Source: Coprothermobacter sp. (GTDB taxonomy: Bacteria; Caldisericota; Caldisericia; Cryosericales; Cryosericaceae). From it: DNA of 64,000 nucleotides. Positions 16,042 through 24,869 of the stretch are shown in pieces. Numbering within the stretch: the first letter of the stretch is position 1; each line of letters starts with the position of its first letter. The position numbers and the translations under genes are program-made. The notes under the pieces are model-generated. The model had not been told where the DNA came from. It saw only the letters and a program-made list of their open reading frames with translations, and did no database searches. The stretch is from contig PNOG01000005.1 of assembly GCA_013824685.1 (NCBI GenBank), positions 1 through 64,000 on the forward strand. The letters run 5' to 3'.

Positions 16042-17511
16042 TCAGACCTTGTTCTCCTGCTGTTCTTTGCGCCACTTGAAGAAGTCGAGTGCCACCTGAG
16101 GGAAGATGGCATAGGACAGGATGTCTTCCTCCTGCTGGGCATACTCCTTGACCTCGTCGCGGAACTTGGCCATCTGAGGTTCGATCAGGTCCGCGGGACG
16201 ACAGTCGATGGTCGCTTCGTCGCCAATGATCAGCTGCTTGATCTCGTCCGAGATCGGCACTGACGCGCGGCCATACTCGCCCTTGACGAGGGCCTTGGTC
16301 TCCTTGGTGCACTGGACATAGCGACCCATCATCACGTTGAACACGGCCTGCGTTCCGACGATTTGCGACGTAGGGGTGACGAGGGGTGGGTAGCCCAGGT
16401 CCGCGCGCACCTTCGGCACCTCCTTGAGAACCTCCTCATACCGGTCGAGCATGTTGGCCTGCTTGAGCTGGCTGACCATGTTGGAGATCATGCCGCCGGG
16501 CAGCTGATAGATGAGCGCGTTCACATCGACCCCCATCACTTTGGCGTCCAGCAAACCCGACTCCAGCGCCTTCTCGCGGACCGGGATGAAGAACTGCGCT
16601 ACGGCGTTCAGGGCTTCGAGGTCGATACCCGTGTCGTACGGTGTGCCTTTGAGCGCGGCCACCATCGTCTCGGTACACGGCTGCGACGTTGCGTTGGCAA
16701 ATGGGGAGATGGCACAGTCGACGACGTCAGCCCCCGCCTCAATCCCCTTGAGGTACGACTGTCCGGCCAGGCCGGTCGTGTAGTGGCTGTGGATCTGGAT
16801 GGGCAGGTTCGTCATCTTCTTGAGGGCGGCCACCAGGTCGTAGGTCGCATAGGGCGTGAGCAGGCCCGCCATGTCCTTGATGGCGATGCTGTCCACACCC
16901 ATCTGCTCAAGTTCGCGGGCGATGCCCACGTACTTGTCGATCGTATAGGTCGGGGCGATGGTGAAGACGATGCAGCCCTGAGCGGTGCCACCCAGCTTCT
17001 TGGTCGTGCGGATGGCGCGTTCCACGTTGCGCATGTCGTTGAGCGCGTCGAAGACGCGGATGATGTCGATACCGTTTGTGAGCGACTTCTCGACAAAGGC
17101 GTCCACGACGTCATCGGCGTAATTCTTGTAGCCGAGGACGTTCTGGCCGCGCAGCAGCATCTGCAACTTGGTATGCTTCATGGCATGGCGGACAGTGCGC
17201 AGACGTTCCCATGGGTCCTCGTGGAGGAACCGGAGGCAGGAGTCAAAGGTCGCCCCACCCCACATCTCGATGGAGTGATACCCGACGGCGTCGATTGCCT
17301 CGAATGCAGGCTCCATCTCCTTCGTGGTCATGCGGGTGGCAATGAGCGACTGTTGAGCGTCCCGGAGGATCGTCTCCATGATGCCCACCTTGTGAGCCGG
17401 AGCCATGCTGGAAGATGGGGATGCCAGGTCTGGTCTGCTTCCTACACCGATTTCCTCAATCTCCACGTCGAACAACTTGCCACCGACGTTCATGCTGAAC
17501 TTGTTTGACAC
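16042..17511 (-). CDS. Pyruvate/oxaloacetate carboxyltransferase subunit (PycB/OadA type)
   Basis: A 489-residue carboxyltransferase. It moves carboxyl groups between biotin and pyruvate in pyruvate carboxylase or oxaloacetate decarboxylase complexes. Landmarks are ILRDAQQSLIATRM, MWGGATFD, the metal-site lysine in IAIKDMAGLL and HSHYTTGLAG. The C terminus lacks the biotin-carrier domain carried by many homologues. Instead the first 40 residues (GGKLFDVEIEEIG plus a Ser/Pro/Ala linker) look like the lead-in of a biotin-carrier domain. A separate biotin carrier is therefore expected elsewhere. The GTG start is preceded by AGAGGGGG. Confidence 0.92.
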   Translation of the reverse strand: MSNKFSMNVGGKLFDVEIEEIGVGSRPDLASPSSSMAPAHKVGIMETILRDAQQSLIATRMTTKEMEPAFEAIDAVGYHSIEMWGGATFDSCLRFLHEDPWERLRTVRHAMKHTKLQMLLRGQNVLGYKNYADDVVDAFVEKSLTNGIDIIRVFDALNDMRNVERAIRTTKKLGGTAQGCIVFTIAPTYTIDKYVGIARELEQMGVDSIAIKDMAGLLTPYATYDLVAALKKMTNLPIQIHSHYTTGLAGQSYLKGIEAGADVVDCAISPFANATSQPCTETMVAALKGTPYDTGIDLEALNAVAQFFIPVREKALESGLLDAKVMGVDVNALIYQLPGGMISNMVSQLKQANMLDRYEEVLKEVPKVRADLGYPPLVTPTSQIVGTQAVFNVMMGRYVQCTKETKALVKGEYGRASVPISDEIKQLIIGDEATIDCRPADLIEPQMAKFRDEVKEYAQQEEDILSYAIFPQVALDFFKWRKEQQENKV

Positions 17512-17674
17512 GTGAACCCCCTCTGCAGCGATTTCTCCTGTGTTGCGGCGTGGACCGGGAGATCCTTCCAGGAGTGCGCTCGTACTCTAAACAGTATACC
17601 TCATTGTCATCGGAAGTTGGCAACCAGGCCACCAAGGGCTGGCTGAACCCGTGACAGGGAGCGCAGAATAGCAT

Positions 17675-17702
17675 CGAGGCCCCTGCTGACGCAGAGGCCT
17701 CG
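17675..17702 (-). terminator. Nested hairpin after the repeat-domain secreted protein gene
   Basis: CGAGGCC pairs with GGCCTCG, and an inner CTGC/GCAG stem closes a TGAC loop. It lies 25 bp after the stop of the gene ending at 17727. No long T-run follows. Confidence 0.6.
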
Positions 17703-17726
17703 GGTTCACCTATGAAAGAGGAGGAT

Positions 17727-18596
17727 CTAGAGACCAGTGGATTCGGTCGGAGCAGCATTGCTGCCAGACCATCCGCCCATCATACCTCCACGGAATCCGC
17801 GGCCGGCATCCTGCCCATCGCCGCGACCACCGCGCATGCCACAACCACCGCGGAAGCCGCCTGCAGCAATCGCGACCTTCGTGCCGTCAGCGCCCGTGAA
17901 CGAGGTGGCCATGACCGTGTTGGCATCTATCGGCATCTTGAAGCCTTCGATCTTGACCGCATCGCCGACCTTCACGGTGATGTTGCTCGCTTCATGTCCG
18001 AGGACCACTGTCACGATGGTGTCGTCGGCCTGCTTGACCTTGATGGTCGCCATCGCCCGTAGAGCTGGCCTGGCGGTGTCGCCTGGAGCAGGAGCTACGG
18101 ACGTCGTCGGCAGGTTGACTTCAGTGACGGTGCCGGCAACGCTTACCGTCTCGATGTTAGGTGTCCCGTCAGCTTTGCGCAGCGTGACGGTCTTGCCATC
18201 CGCACCCGTGAATGTCCAGATGTGCAGCTCGTTGAGGCTGTTCCGTGTCTCCGACGTTCCTTCGACGGTGACGACATCACCGACCTTCATCGCGATACCT
18301 GCAGCCTCCTCACGCCCAAGCTCAAGTGTGTAAACTGTCCCGTCCGCGTTGTCCTTGATCTTCGCATAGCCCGCAGGTCTACCCCGGAACATGCCCATGA
18401 TTCCCCTGCCGTTCTCTGTTGTACTCGCACTCGAAACCTCCGTCACTGTACCCGTCACCGAGATGACATCGACACTGGTCCCCTGTGGCGTCGTCACGGT
18501 CCGTAGCTTGGTCGCTGCTGATGCTATGGCGATACCGCCTGTAAGGAGCCCTGCGATGACGACTGCCAGGACGACCTTGCCTATCGTTTTCCTCAT
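17727..18596 (-). CDS. Secreted protein with duplicated OB-like beta domain
   Basis: A 289-residue exported protein. A signal peptide covers about 1-28. Two related segments follow (about 40-135 and 150-245). Each begins SVTGTVTEV or SVAGTVTEV, continues with a VxLGxE block and VKVGDxVxxEG, and ends FTGADGKTV or FTGADGTKV. The pattern suggests an internal duplication of a small beta-barrel such as an OB or DUF5666-like fold. The tail is rich in Gly, Met and Arg. The ATG follows AGAAGGGAG. Function is unknown; the Gly-rich tail resembles that of the DUF2202 protein. Confidence 0.75.
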   Translation of the reverse strand: MRKTIGKVVLAVVIAGLLTGGIAIASAATKLRTVTTPQGTSVDVISVTGTVTEVSSASTTENGRGIMGMFRGRPAGYAKIKDNADGTVYTLELGREEAAGIAMKVGDVVTVEGTSETRNSLNELHIWTFTGADGKTVTLRKADGTPNIETVSVAGTVTEVNLPTTSVAPAPGDTARPALRAMATIKVKQADDTIVTVVLGHEASNITVKVGDAVKIEGFKMPIDANTVMATSFTGADGTKVAIAAGGFRGGCGMRGGRGDGQDAGRGFRGGMMGGWSGSNAAPTESTGL

Positions 18597-18876
18597 AGTG
18601 TTCTCCCTTCTTACGGGGTCACCCCCGGAGTGCAACATCCATGGATGCTGTCACCTCTAGTACATCGCACCGAAGGGTTTCGTACATCCAGTCCTGTGAA
18701 GACTGAGGGTGTCGGTCCCGATACGGATTCCTCCGCGCGGACAAGCCCACTTGGATGCACCGCATGGACAAGGAGACGTTCTGGAAACCCTCGAAAACTC
18801 TGGCAAGAGCATCGTCAGGCCTGCACACTCCAGTGATGTAGAGGGGAGGAGCGTGAGTGAAGCTGGAAACCGAGAT

Positions 18877-19398
18877 CTATGGAGCAGCAAATTCCGCCGT
18901 GAATGTGATCGTCTCGCCGGCGCGACCCAGTTGGGAACCCACCGGTACAACGCTGACCAGCTTGGCGCCAGAAGGTCCGCCACCGGTCACGGTCAGGGTA
19001 TAGACCCCTGGGCGCACGATGATTTCGTAGGGGACCATTGAGGCGGTCCACTGTTGCGCTCCATTCAGCCGGAAGGCGAGGAGCCCCGACCAGGCCGTCC
19101 CCTGCTGCGTCGCCCGGATATGGACAATGGTCTCGCCTTCTGGTGCCATGACGCGCTTGATCTGTCCGAAGAATATGGGCAAGACCAGCCCCAACACAAC
19201 GCAGAACGTCAGGAACACCGGCAGACCACGCTTCACCTTCGCCAGGCTCGCGGAATCGCGCCAGCCGGAGCGTTCCTGTTCCGGCCTGGCCGAGGGCGCC
19301 ACCTTGTAGCGGGATCGAGTATGATAACGACCCCCGTCCGCGCTCCTGGATGGGCGAGGAGCTGTCGCATATGAACTGCGTGACTTGTAGAGTCTCAT
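18877..19398 (-). CDS. Hypothetical single-pass membrane protein
   Basis: A 173-residue protein with a basic N terminus (about 1-55). One membrane helix follows (GLPVFLTFCVVLGLVLPIFF, about 58-77), then an outer beta-rich domain. That domain contains IVHIRATQQGTAWSGLL and IIVRPGVYTLTVTGG, a PEGA- or carbohydrate-binding-like cadence. No family is recognised with confidence. The promoter TTGGGC, 16 bp, TACACT at 19413-19440 leaves a leader of only about seven bases and no clear ribosome site. Confidence 0.65.
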   Translation of the reverse strand: MRLYKSRSSYATAPRPSRSADGGRYHTRSRYKVAPSARPEQERSGWRDSASLAKVKRGLPVFLTFCVVLGLVLPIFFGQIKRVMAPEGETIVHIRATQQGTAWSGLLAFRLNGAQQWTASMVPYEIIVRPGVYTLTVTGGGPSGAKLVSVVPVGSQLGRAGETITFTAEFAAP

Positions 19399-19412
19399 GG
19401 TTTCCCGTCAGC

Positions 19413-19440
19413 AGTGTACCAAGCTATACCGCCAGCCCAA
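19413..19440 (-). promoter_or_regulatory. Promoter with 16-bp spacer
   Basis: TTGGGC (19435-19440) and TACACT (19413-19418) on the minus strand. The -10 box ends 14 bases before the ATG of the membrane protein gene. Confidence 0.6.
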
Positions 19441-19525
19441 CCCATCGACCTGCGTCACGCACCATGACCGGTCAGCCATGTCACGCGTCCGATACAGCTT
19501 TCCTCCTGTGCCAGCGTGCGGCGGA

Positions 19526-20269
19526 TCAGCGGCGACTAAATAGCGACTGTAATGCCTTGCTGAAGGCGATCATGCCCAGCATCATGCCACCGATCCAGAT
19601 GATGCCGCCGTTCTGAAGGGTCCACGTCGTCGCGTCAGCAGGGGTCTGCGCTTGCAGCAACAGCACGGTCTGGTACAACTTGAGACCACAGAGGGCAAAG
19701 ACCCCACCGCTCAGGATCGCCGCGAGGATCACCGGTACCCATCCCCGTACCGCGAGCGCGATGACCCCGCTCACCAGGCACAGGAGCCCCAGCCCGACGT
19801 TCAGCAGGTTCTGCAGGTTCAACGGGATCCCCTGCTTGCTGTAGAACATGCCCTGCGCGGCCAGCATGGCTACGCCGCCAAGGATGGCGATGAACCCGCC
19901 GCCAAGACGCTTGGCCGATGTGGCACCACGAGCGCGCTGATAGCCTAGAGCTGCTGTCGTCTGGGGATACCCAGAAGGAGCAGGGCTGGCATACGGGCTC
20001 CTGAGCGCCGCACCGGGTCCCCCGTAGGGCGCCGCCTGCGCGGGCTGAGAGGCTGACGCAGCTGGTGGGGGCGTCGGTGCTGCACTATACGGCCCTGCGC
20101 TGACAGGTTGGGGAAGAGGTCCCTCTGTCTGCGGTGCCGGGGCCACCTGCTGGACGTCATCCGACGGAGCCGGATGCAGTTCGGTGACGTCGGCTCCGCA
20201 ATTCGGGCAATGCTTCGCTTCGGACGGTAGAGGTTTGCCACATTCGATACAGAATTTCGCGGGTTCCAT
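19526..20269 (-). CDS. Zinc-ribbon multi-pass membrane protein
   Basis: A 247-residue protein. An N-terminal zinc ribbon (FCIECGKPLPSEAKHCPNCG, residues 6-25) is followed by a Pro/Ala-rich linker to about 115. Four hydrophobic helices follow (about 124-140, 153-170, 177-195 and 222-240). This layout is common in uncharacterised bacterial membrane proteins with a cytosolic metal-binding head. The ATG follows AGGAGG. Its promoter at 20343-20370 lies back to back with the lysA upstream region. Confidence 0.75.
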   Translation of the reverse strand: MEPAKFCIECGKPLPSEAKHCPNCGADVTELHPAPSDDVQQVAPAPQTEGPLPQPVSAGPYSAAPTPPPAASASQPAQAAPYGGPGAALRSPYASPAPSGYPQTTAALGYQRARGATSAKRLGGGFIAILGGVAMLAAQGMFYSKQGIPLNLQNLLNVGLGLLCLVSGVIALAVRGWVPVILAAILSGGVFALCGLKLYQTVLLLQAQTPADATTWTLQNGGIIWIGGMMLGMIAFSKALQSLFSRR

Positions 20270-20342
20270 CGTTTATCCTCCTGGGCAGTCTCGTACTTCT
20301 CCGTGCAGGTTCGACGGTCATGCGGTCATCCTTGCTGCGCTC

Positions 20343-20370
20343 AGTATACGGGGTAGGCGATACACTTCAA
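20343..20370 (-). promoter_or_regulatory. Promoter of the zinc-ribbon membrane protein gene
   Basis: TTGAAG (20365-20370), a 16-bp spacer and TATACT (20343-20348) on the minus strand. Confidence 0.7.
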
Positions 20371-20398
20371 GGACGGCGACGCCTGATTGGACGCTCAC

Positions 20399-20426
20399 TT
20401 GACAGGACGGAGCACGAGCACATGAT
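20399..20426 (+). promoter_or_regulatory. Candidate lysA promoter
   Basis: TTGACA (20399-20404), a 16-bp spacer and CATGAT (20421-20426). The -10 box is weak, so support rests mainly on the perfect -35 and position ahead of lysA. Confidence 0.35.
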
Positions 20427-20513
20427 AGAACGATTGGTGCGGGAGCCCCCGGATGCGCGAACCATCGTCTCGTCCAACGACAGATGTCCCGTATTGTGTC
20501 AGAAAGGACCCAG

Positions 20514-21701
20514 ATGAACAACGACCTCATGTACCAGGGCTCAGACCTTATGCTTGACCGTTTGCCTCTCGCCGACGTCGCGAGGCAATTTGGTACACCT
20601 GTCTACGTCTACTCGGCCTCCTCGATCCGCAGGCAGGCCACCCGTCTGATGCAGAGTCTGGGCACGATCGGATCACTCCGCTACGCCGTCAAGGCCAACG
20701 CGAACCCTGCACTCCTTGCACTCATCTTCAGTATGGGTATCGGGGCCGACACGGTGAGCCGGGGAGAAATCCAGGCGGCTCTGGACGCCAGCTGTCCTGC
20801 CGACCACATCGTCTTCTCCGGTGTTGGAAAGACACCGGAAGAACTGGCATTTGCGCTGGACCATGGCATCTTCATCAACGCTGAAAGTGAAGAAGAGCTG
20901 GTTGCCATTGCCCGCCTGCGAACGGGCACCCACGTCGGCATCCGCATCAACCCTGCCGTCGATGCACACACCCATCAGTACGTCACCACCGAGACGGAGG
21001 AGACCAAGTTCGGCACCCCAATCGACGCCGCCCCCGGCGCGTTCCGGCTGGCAATGGACGCCGGGCTCGTGCCCGACACCATTTCCTGCCATATCGGCAG
21101 TCAGATCACAAGCCTCGAGCCCTATCGCAAGTCCCTGGCTCGCCTGCTGGAGCTGCGCGACTCCCTGATGGGCGACGGTATCCCTGTGAGCAGTCTGGAC
21201 ATGGGAGGAGGATTCGGCATCAATTATGATGGAGGTGCCGACTTCGCTGTGGAGGACCTGCAGGCTCTCCTGCATCGAGATGTTCCCCAAGGTATGAAGC
21301 TATCGTTCGAGCCGGGCAGGTACCTTGTGGGGCACGCAGGAACGCTGGTGACACGTGTCCTGTACCGCAAACACCATGCCAGGACATTTGTGGTCGTGGA
21401 CGCAGGCATGAACGACCTGATTCGCCCCGCGCTGTACCAGGCGCATCATGCGATCCTCCCGGTAACCCGGAGGGATTCGGAACCAACCCCGTGTGATATC
21501 GTCGGTCCCGTCTGCGAGTCGGCAGACTGCTTCGCCCGGGACGTCCTCATGCCGTTGCCAGAACAGGGAGACCTTCTTGCCATCTGCGACACGGGCGCGT
21601 ATGGATGGTCCATGAGTTCGACCTACAACAGTCGTCCGCTGCTGCCAGAAGTCCTCATCGAAGACGGAGAGCCGGCCCTCATCCGCGAACGCGGGCAGTA
21701 G
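20514..21701 (+). CDS. lysA: Diaminopimelate decarboxylase
   Basis: A 395-residue PLP enzyme that decarboxylates meso-diaminopimelate to lysine, the last step of lysine synthesis. The PLP lysine is Lys60 in YAVKANANP. FSGVGKTPEEL, HIGSQI, the glycine loop DMGGGFGINY, FEPGRYLVGHAG and the active-site CESADCFARD are all present. The ATG at 20514 is preferred because AAAGGA lies just upstream; an in-frame ATG 30 bases earlier has no such site. It is transcribed alone, convergent with the G5/3D protein gene. Confidence 0.95.
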   Translation: MNNDLMYQGSDLMLDRLPLADVARQFGTPVYVYSASSIRRQATRLMQSLGTIGSLRYAVKANANPALLALIFSMGIGADTVSRGEIQAALDASCPADHIVFSGVGKTPEELAFALDHGIFINAESEEELVAIARLRTGTHVGIRINPAVDAHTHQYVTTETEETKFGTPIDAAPGAFRLAMDAGLVPDTISCHIGSQITSLEPYRKSLARLLELRDSLMGDGIPVSSLDMGGGFGINYDGGADFAVEDLQALLHRDVPQGMKLSFEPGRYLVGHAGTLVTRVLYRKHHARTFVVVDAGMNDLIRPALYQAHHAILPVTRRDSEPTPCDIVGPVCESADCFARDVLMPLPEQGDLLAICDTGAYGWSMSSTYNSRPLLPEVLIEDGEPALIRERGQ

Positions 21702-21702
21702 G

Positions 21703-21766
21703 AGAAGACTGTCGTGAGGACGCACTGGTGACCCAGAGCATCAATACCACGGGGAGACAGTCTTCT
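21703..21766. terminator. Inverted repeat between convergent genes
   Basis: Perfect 11-bp arms (AGAAGACTGTC at 21703-21713, GACAGTCTTCT at 21756-21766) enclose 42 bases. They fill the gap between the stops of lysA and the G5/3D gene. It may act as a bidirectional terminator, though the loop is long and no T-run follows. Confidence 0.45.
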
Positions 21767-22808
21767 ACCGGGGGTTGGCGGGGTCGACGCCCAGCTTGCT
21801 GTAGAGCTGACTCCGAGTGATGGGAAGGACGTAGACCTTCACCGATCGTCGGCCCCACCTGCATGCGTCGCCGAACGAATTGAAGAACAGGTCAATGCAG
21901 TTTCCGTTGATGCTGGTCCCCGTATCCGCTGCGACTGCGTAGCCATATCCTTCTATGTACAGCACGGTCCCCATGGGGATGAGGCGCCGGTCGACCGCAC
22001 AGGTGCCGTAGTGAAGCCACAAGCCGGAGTAACCGTATAGATGGTCCTTACCGTCGAGGATCGTGGCGCGCCTGTTGGAATAGGCGGTGGCAGACATCGT
22101 GTAGGTGCGCGTGGGCTTGATGTCCAGGCGAGCGGCACCGACCTCATAGACCTCATGGACGACAGGCTTGATGGTCTGCGTCTTGACGACAGCTGAACCG
22201 ACTGCCTGCTGTGCGACCTTAGTCACTTTGATGGTCTTCTGGAGGAGGCCGTTCTGGCCCATGACACTGATGTAGCTGCGTCCGACTTCCATATACGGGT
22301 TCTTCTCGTAGACGCGCTTATAGGCGATCGTCTCGGTCTTGCTGGTGTACGCGTAGGTCGTGCGCATGACGACGATGTCATCGTTGTACGGCACAGGATC
22401 GCTCTGATGCGGGCTGACCTCGTCTTCCGTGTTCAGCTTGATGCCGTTGTCCGCCAGAAGCTCTCCGACCGTCTCCACGGTCGAATAGATGGTTTCACTG
22501 GTATGATCGATGGTGAGTGTGACCGGCTTGGCGCGCACGATAGCGATTTCCCCATGGGGGATGACCGCCGCGACATCCGGTGTTACCACATCTTCCGGGC
22601 GCAGGGAATAGGTATTCGCCTTCGCCAGGACGCTGCTCACCGACATGCTGCGGAACGCGACGATCCACGTCTTGTTGCCTGCATCGTTGACAACATACGC
22701 GTGAACGCCTGCACTCCAGAGGAAGAGCCCACCGAGAAGGACACCCATGACAGCAAAGAGGACGGCCTTTCTCCTGTGGAACACCCTCACGAGTCGTGTT
22801 GTGTCCAT
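21765..22808 (-). CDS. Cell-wall protein with DUF348 repeats, G5 and 3D domains (YabE-like)
   Basis: A 347-residue exported protein with the YabE/Rpf-like plan. A membrane or signal segment (about 17-37) is followed by DUF348-type repeats (about 45-150). A G5-like domain (about 155-230) precedes a C-terminal 3D domain (about 250-340) with MSATAYSNR, VDRRLIPMGTVLYIEGYGYAVAADTG and the final Asp-rich IDLFF. 3D domains have a double-psi barrel and cleave peptidoglycan glycan strands. The likely start is ATG 22808, nine bases after the -10 box, so the mRNA is nearly leaderless. Confidence 0.88.
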   Translation of the reverse strand: MDTTRLVRVFHRRKAVLFAVMGVLLGGLFLWSAGVHAYVVNDAGNKTWIVAFRSMSVSSVLAKANTYSLRPEDVVTPDVAAVIPHGEIAIVRAKPVTLTIDHTSETIYSTVETVGELLADNGIKLNTEDEVSPHQSDPVPYNDDIVVMRTTYAYTSKTETIAYKRVYEKNPYMEVGRSYISVMGQNGLLQKTIKVTKVAQQAVGSAVVKTQTIKPVVHEVYEVGAARLDIKPTRTYTMSATAYSNRRATILDGKDHLYGYSGLWLHYGTCAVDRRLIPMGTVLYIEGYGYAVAADTGTSINGNCIDLFFNSFGDACRWGRRSVKVYVLPITRSQLYSKLGVDPANPR

Positions 22809-22817
22809 AGTAGGCCG

Positions 22818-22845
22818 ATTATACCACTGGCTGTAGCGGCTGCAA
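22818..22845 (-). promoter_or_regulatory. Near-leaderless promoter of the G5/3D gene
   Basis: TTGCAG (22840-22845), a 16-bp spacer and a perfect TATAAT (22818-22823) on the minus strand. The -10 box ends nine bases before the ATG. Confidence 0.8.
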
Positions 22846-22919
22846 AGGTTCCGCCCAAGAACGAATGGCTGGATCACTCATCTGGAGAGGTCCAGCCACA
22901 TTCACGACGTGGAGGTGAG

Positions 22920-23720
22920 TCAGGTACGCCTTCGGCCGCCGAAGAACCTGAGGACGAACAGGAACAGGTTGACCAGGTCCAGATACAGGCTCAGAGCGCC
23001 GATGACTGCCACTTTCTCGGCCTGCGCGTTGCCCCCGAGGACTTTACTCCAATCCCCCCGAGGATGTTGCTCTATCCGAGGGGTGTATTCGGAGGGGCGG
23101 TCTTCTCCAGCCATCGTGATGGGGTTGTCGCCCGTGGGGTCCAGACTGAGCGCCATCCTGCGCAGCTTCTGGGTGTCCCAGGCGGCCAGCCCCAAAAAGA
23201 CGACGATACCGACGATGCTGATCAGAAACTCCAAACCGGAGCTCTTTGTGAAGATGTTGATGATGGACATGCCGATGATGCCGAACAGCCCAAACAAGGC
23301 AATGTTGCCAATCCTCGACAGATCCATGCGCGTGGCCGATCCGATAAGCGACATTGCCAGGAACATGCCTGCCGAGGCGACAAACGCCATGGTGATATCT
23401 CCCTTCGCATACACCATGAACACGGAAGACAGGGTGAGCCCGTTCACTGCGGCATAGGTGAGGAACAGGAGCCCCGCCGTTTGCGGAGACATCCTGTTGA
23501 TGGTGCGCGCGAGCCCGATGACTAGACCGAACTCGGCAGCAATGAGGAGGATAAGCACGATCGGGTTGCCAAAAATCACCTGCTGGATCGCCTGGCTGGT
23601 GCTGACGAACCAGGCAATAGCCGCAGTCAGAGCGAGGCCTCCGGCCATCCAGCCATAGACCCGGTTGAAGAATGCCCGGACACTGTCCTCCGGACGTATG
23701 ACGGTTCCCTGATATTCCAT
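22920..23720 (-). CDS. Bax inhibitor-1/YccA family membrane protein
   Basis: A 266-residue protein with seven predicted membrane helices of the BI-1 (UPF0005) family. It starts VYGWMAGGLALTAAIAWFVS. The conserved block IGMSIINIF precedes VGIVVFLGLAAWDTQKLRRM. A loop between the last helices carries a 30-residue hydrophilic segment (about 208-237) that is longer than usual. Family members are pH-sensitive calcium leak channels in studied cases. AAAGGAGAT precedes the ATG at 23720. It is transcribed alone. Confidence 0.9.
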   Translation of the reverse strand: MEYQGTVIRPEDSVRAFFNRVYGWMAGGLALTAAIAWFVSTSQAIQQVIFGNPIVLILLIAAEFGLVIGLARTINRMSPQTAGLLFLTYAAVNGLTLSSVFMVYAKGDITMAFVASAGMFLAMSLIGSATRMDLSRIGNIALFGLFGIIGMSIINIFTKSSGLEFLISIVGIVVFLGLAAWDTQKLRRMALSLDPTGDNPITMAGEDRPSEYTPRIEQHPRGDWSKVLGGNAQAEKVAVIGALSLYLDLVNLFLFVLRFFGGRRRT

Positions 23721-23926
23721 GGAAGCATCTCCTTTCAAGCGCAGCAATCATATGCTGTGCCCGTCCAGCATCATGAAGAAAAACGGACTGACCGGCGTAC
23801 ATCGTTGCAAATCGTGTCCTGGCCTTACAATGAAGACTAGAGACGCCGGCACCAAGAGGAGGAAGGGTACCCCGCCGCGCCTGTTACAGAAATGAGGTCT
23901 GTCCCATGATACGTGGAGGTGTCACG

Positions 23927-24340
23927 ATGTTCGCCGACTATGCACGAGTCTGGCCAATTCACGCAATCCTGATGGGCAGTGCTGTCCTGTCTCTTCTCAC
24001 GACCACCTGGGCCGCTTCGCTCGGACGCTACCGCAAGGGGTCCTTCCGTCTTCACAAGACTGCCGCCGTGACCGCGTTTGTGCTGTTGGCAGCAGGGCTC
24101 CTTGTAGCAGTCGGCATGGTCCAGGCCAGCGGGGGGCCACACCTCCGTGTCGCCCACGGTATCGGTGGCACGGTGACAATCGTGCTGGGGTTCCTCACCG
24201 GAGCAGGAGGGTTCATCACGACCAAGGCACACACCAACAGGAAACAGCTGCGGACCGTCCACCTGTGGGTGGGCCGCGTCGCCGTTGTGCTCTTCCTGCT
24301 CACCATCCTCGCCGGATTGCGGCAGGCCGGCATCCTGTAG
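23927..24340 (+). CDS. Small four-helix membrane protein with one His per helix
   Basis: A 137-residue integral membrane protein. Four helices are predicted (about 8-30, 42-64, 75-95 and 108-130). Each carries or borders a histidine: WPIHAIL, RLHKTAAV, RVAHGIGG and TVHLWVGR. Regularly placed histidines in a four-helix bundle are the pattern of haem-b membrane proteins such as cytochrome b561 or DUF420-like proteins. Haem binding is inference. The ATG at 23927 follows GGAGGT; an upstream ATG at 23906 is less likely. No redox partner is adjacent. Confidence 0.65.
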   Translation: MFADYARVWPIHAILMGSAVLSLLTTTWAASLGRYRKGSFRLHKTAAVTAFVLLAAGLLVAVGMVQASGGPHLRVAHGIGGTVTIVLGFLTGAGGFITTKAHTNRKQLRTVHLWVGRVAVVLFLLTILAGLRQAGIL

Positions 24341-24349
24341 CAGGGTATC

Positions 24350-24846
24350 TCAGGGCTTCGGGAAGATAACCGTCACGACCTTCGTCGTCGGGTCATAACT
24401 GATTGCACACCCTAGCTGCTTGGCGACGAACCTGGCCGGCAACATCGTCCTTCCGTTCTGGATGACGGGAGCCGCGTCGAGCGTCACCGGTGTGCCGTTT
24501 CGCGTCGCTTTCGTCGAGCCGATGGTGAACGTCAGTACGATGGGCGCAGGAGCCCCGACGTCAATGGCCGCACTCCCCTTCCGGGCATGAGGCGATACCC
24601 CGTCTGCATTCCCGGTTGCCCAGATGATCTTCAGGTTCCCGGATATCGGCACTGCCTTGTCATGAGCGTCGCCGGTAACCCGTTTTCGGCTGAACTCGAT
24701 GGTCGTCGTCCTTGCCTGTTCGCTCCCTGCGCTGGATAGGATATCCATCGTTCCGCCCATACTTCTGCTGGAAGCATGACCAACGCCGCAACGACGACTG
24801 CCAAACAACAGAGAGCGATCCGTGCGCTACGTGTTCGTCGAACCAC
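24350..24846 (-). pseudogene. Copper-amine-oxidase-type stalk domain protein, frameshifted
   Basis: A GTG at 24846 with GGGAGGT upstream opens a signal peptide (ALCCLAVVVAALVMLPAEVWA). The frame then runs off into a non-matching sequence. One base out of phase, from about 24770, the frame encodes the mature part. This ends in a typical stalk domain: GTPVTLDAAPVIQNGRTMLP and PARFVAKQLGCAISYDPTTKVVTV. The two halves join by a single-base shift between about 24700 and 24780. Either the gene is dead or the base is miscalled. Stalk domains occur on exported envelope proteins. Confidence 0.75.
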
Positions 24847-24869
24847 GGCGTACCTCCCGATGTCAGTGG

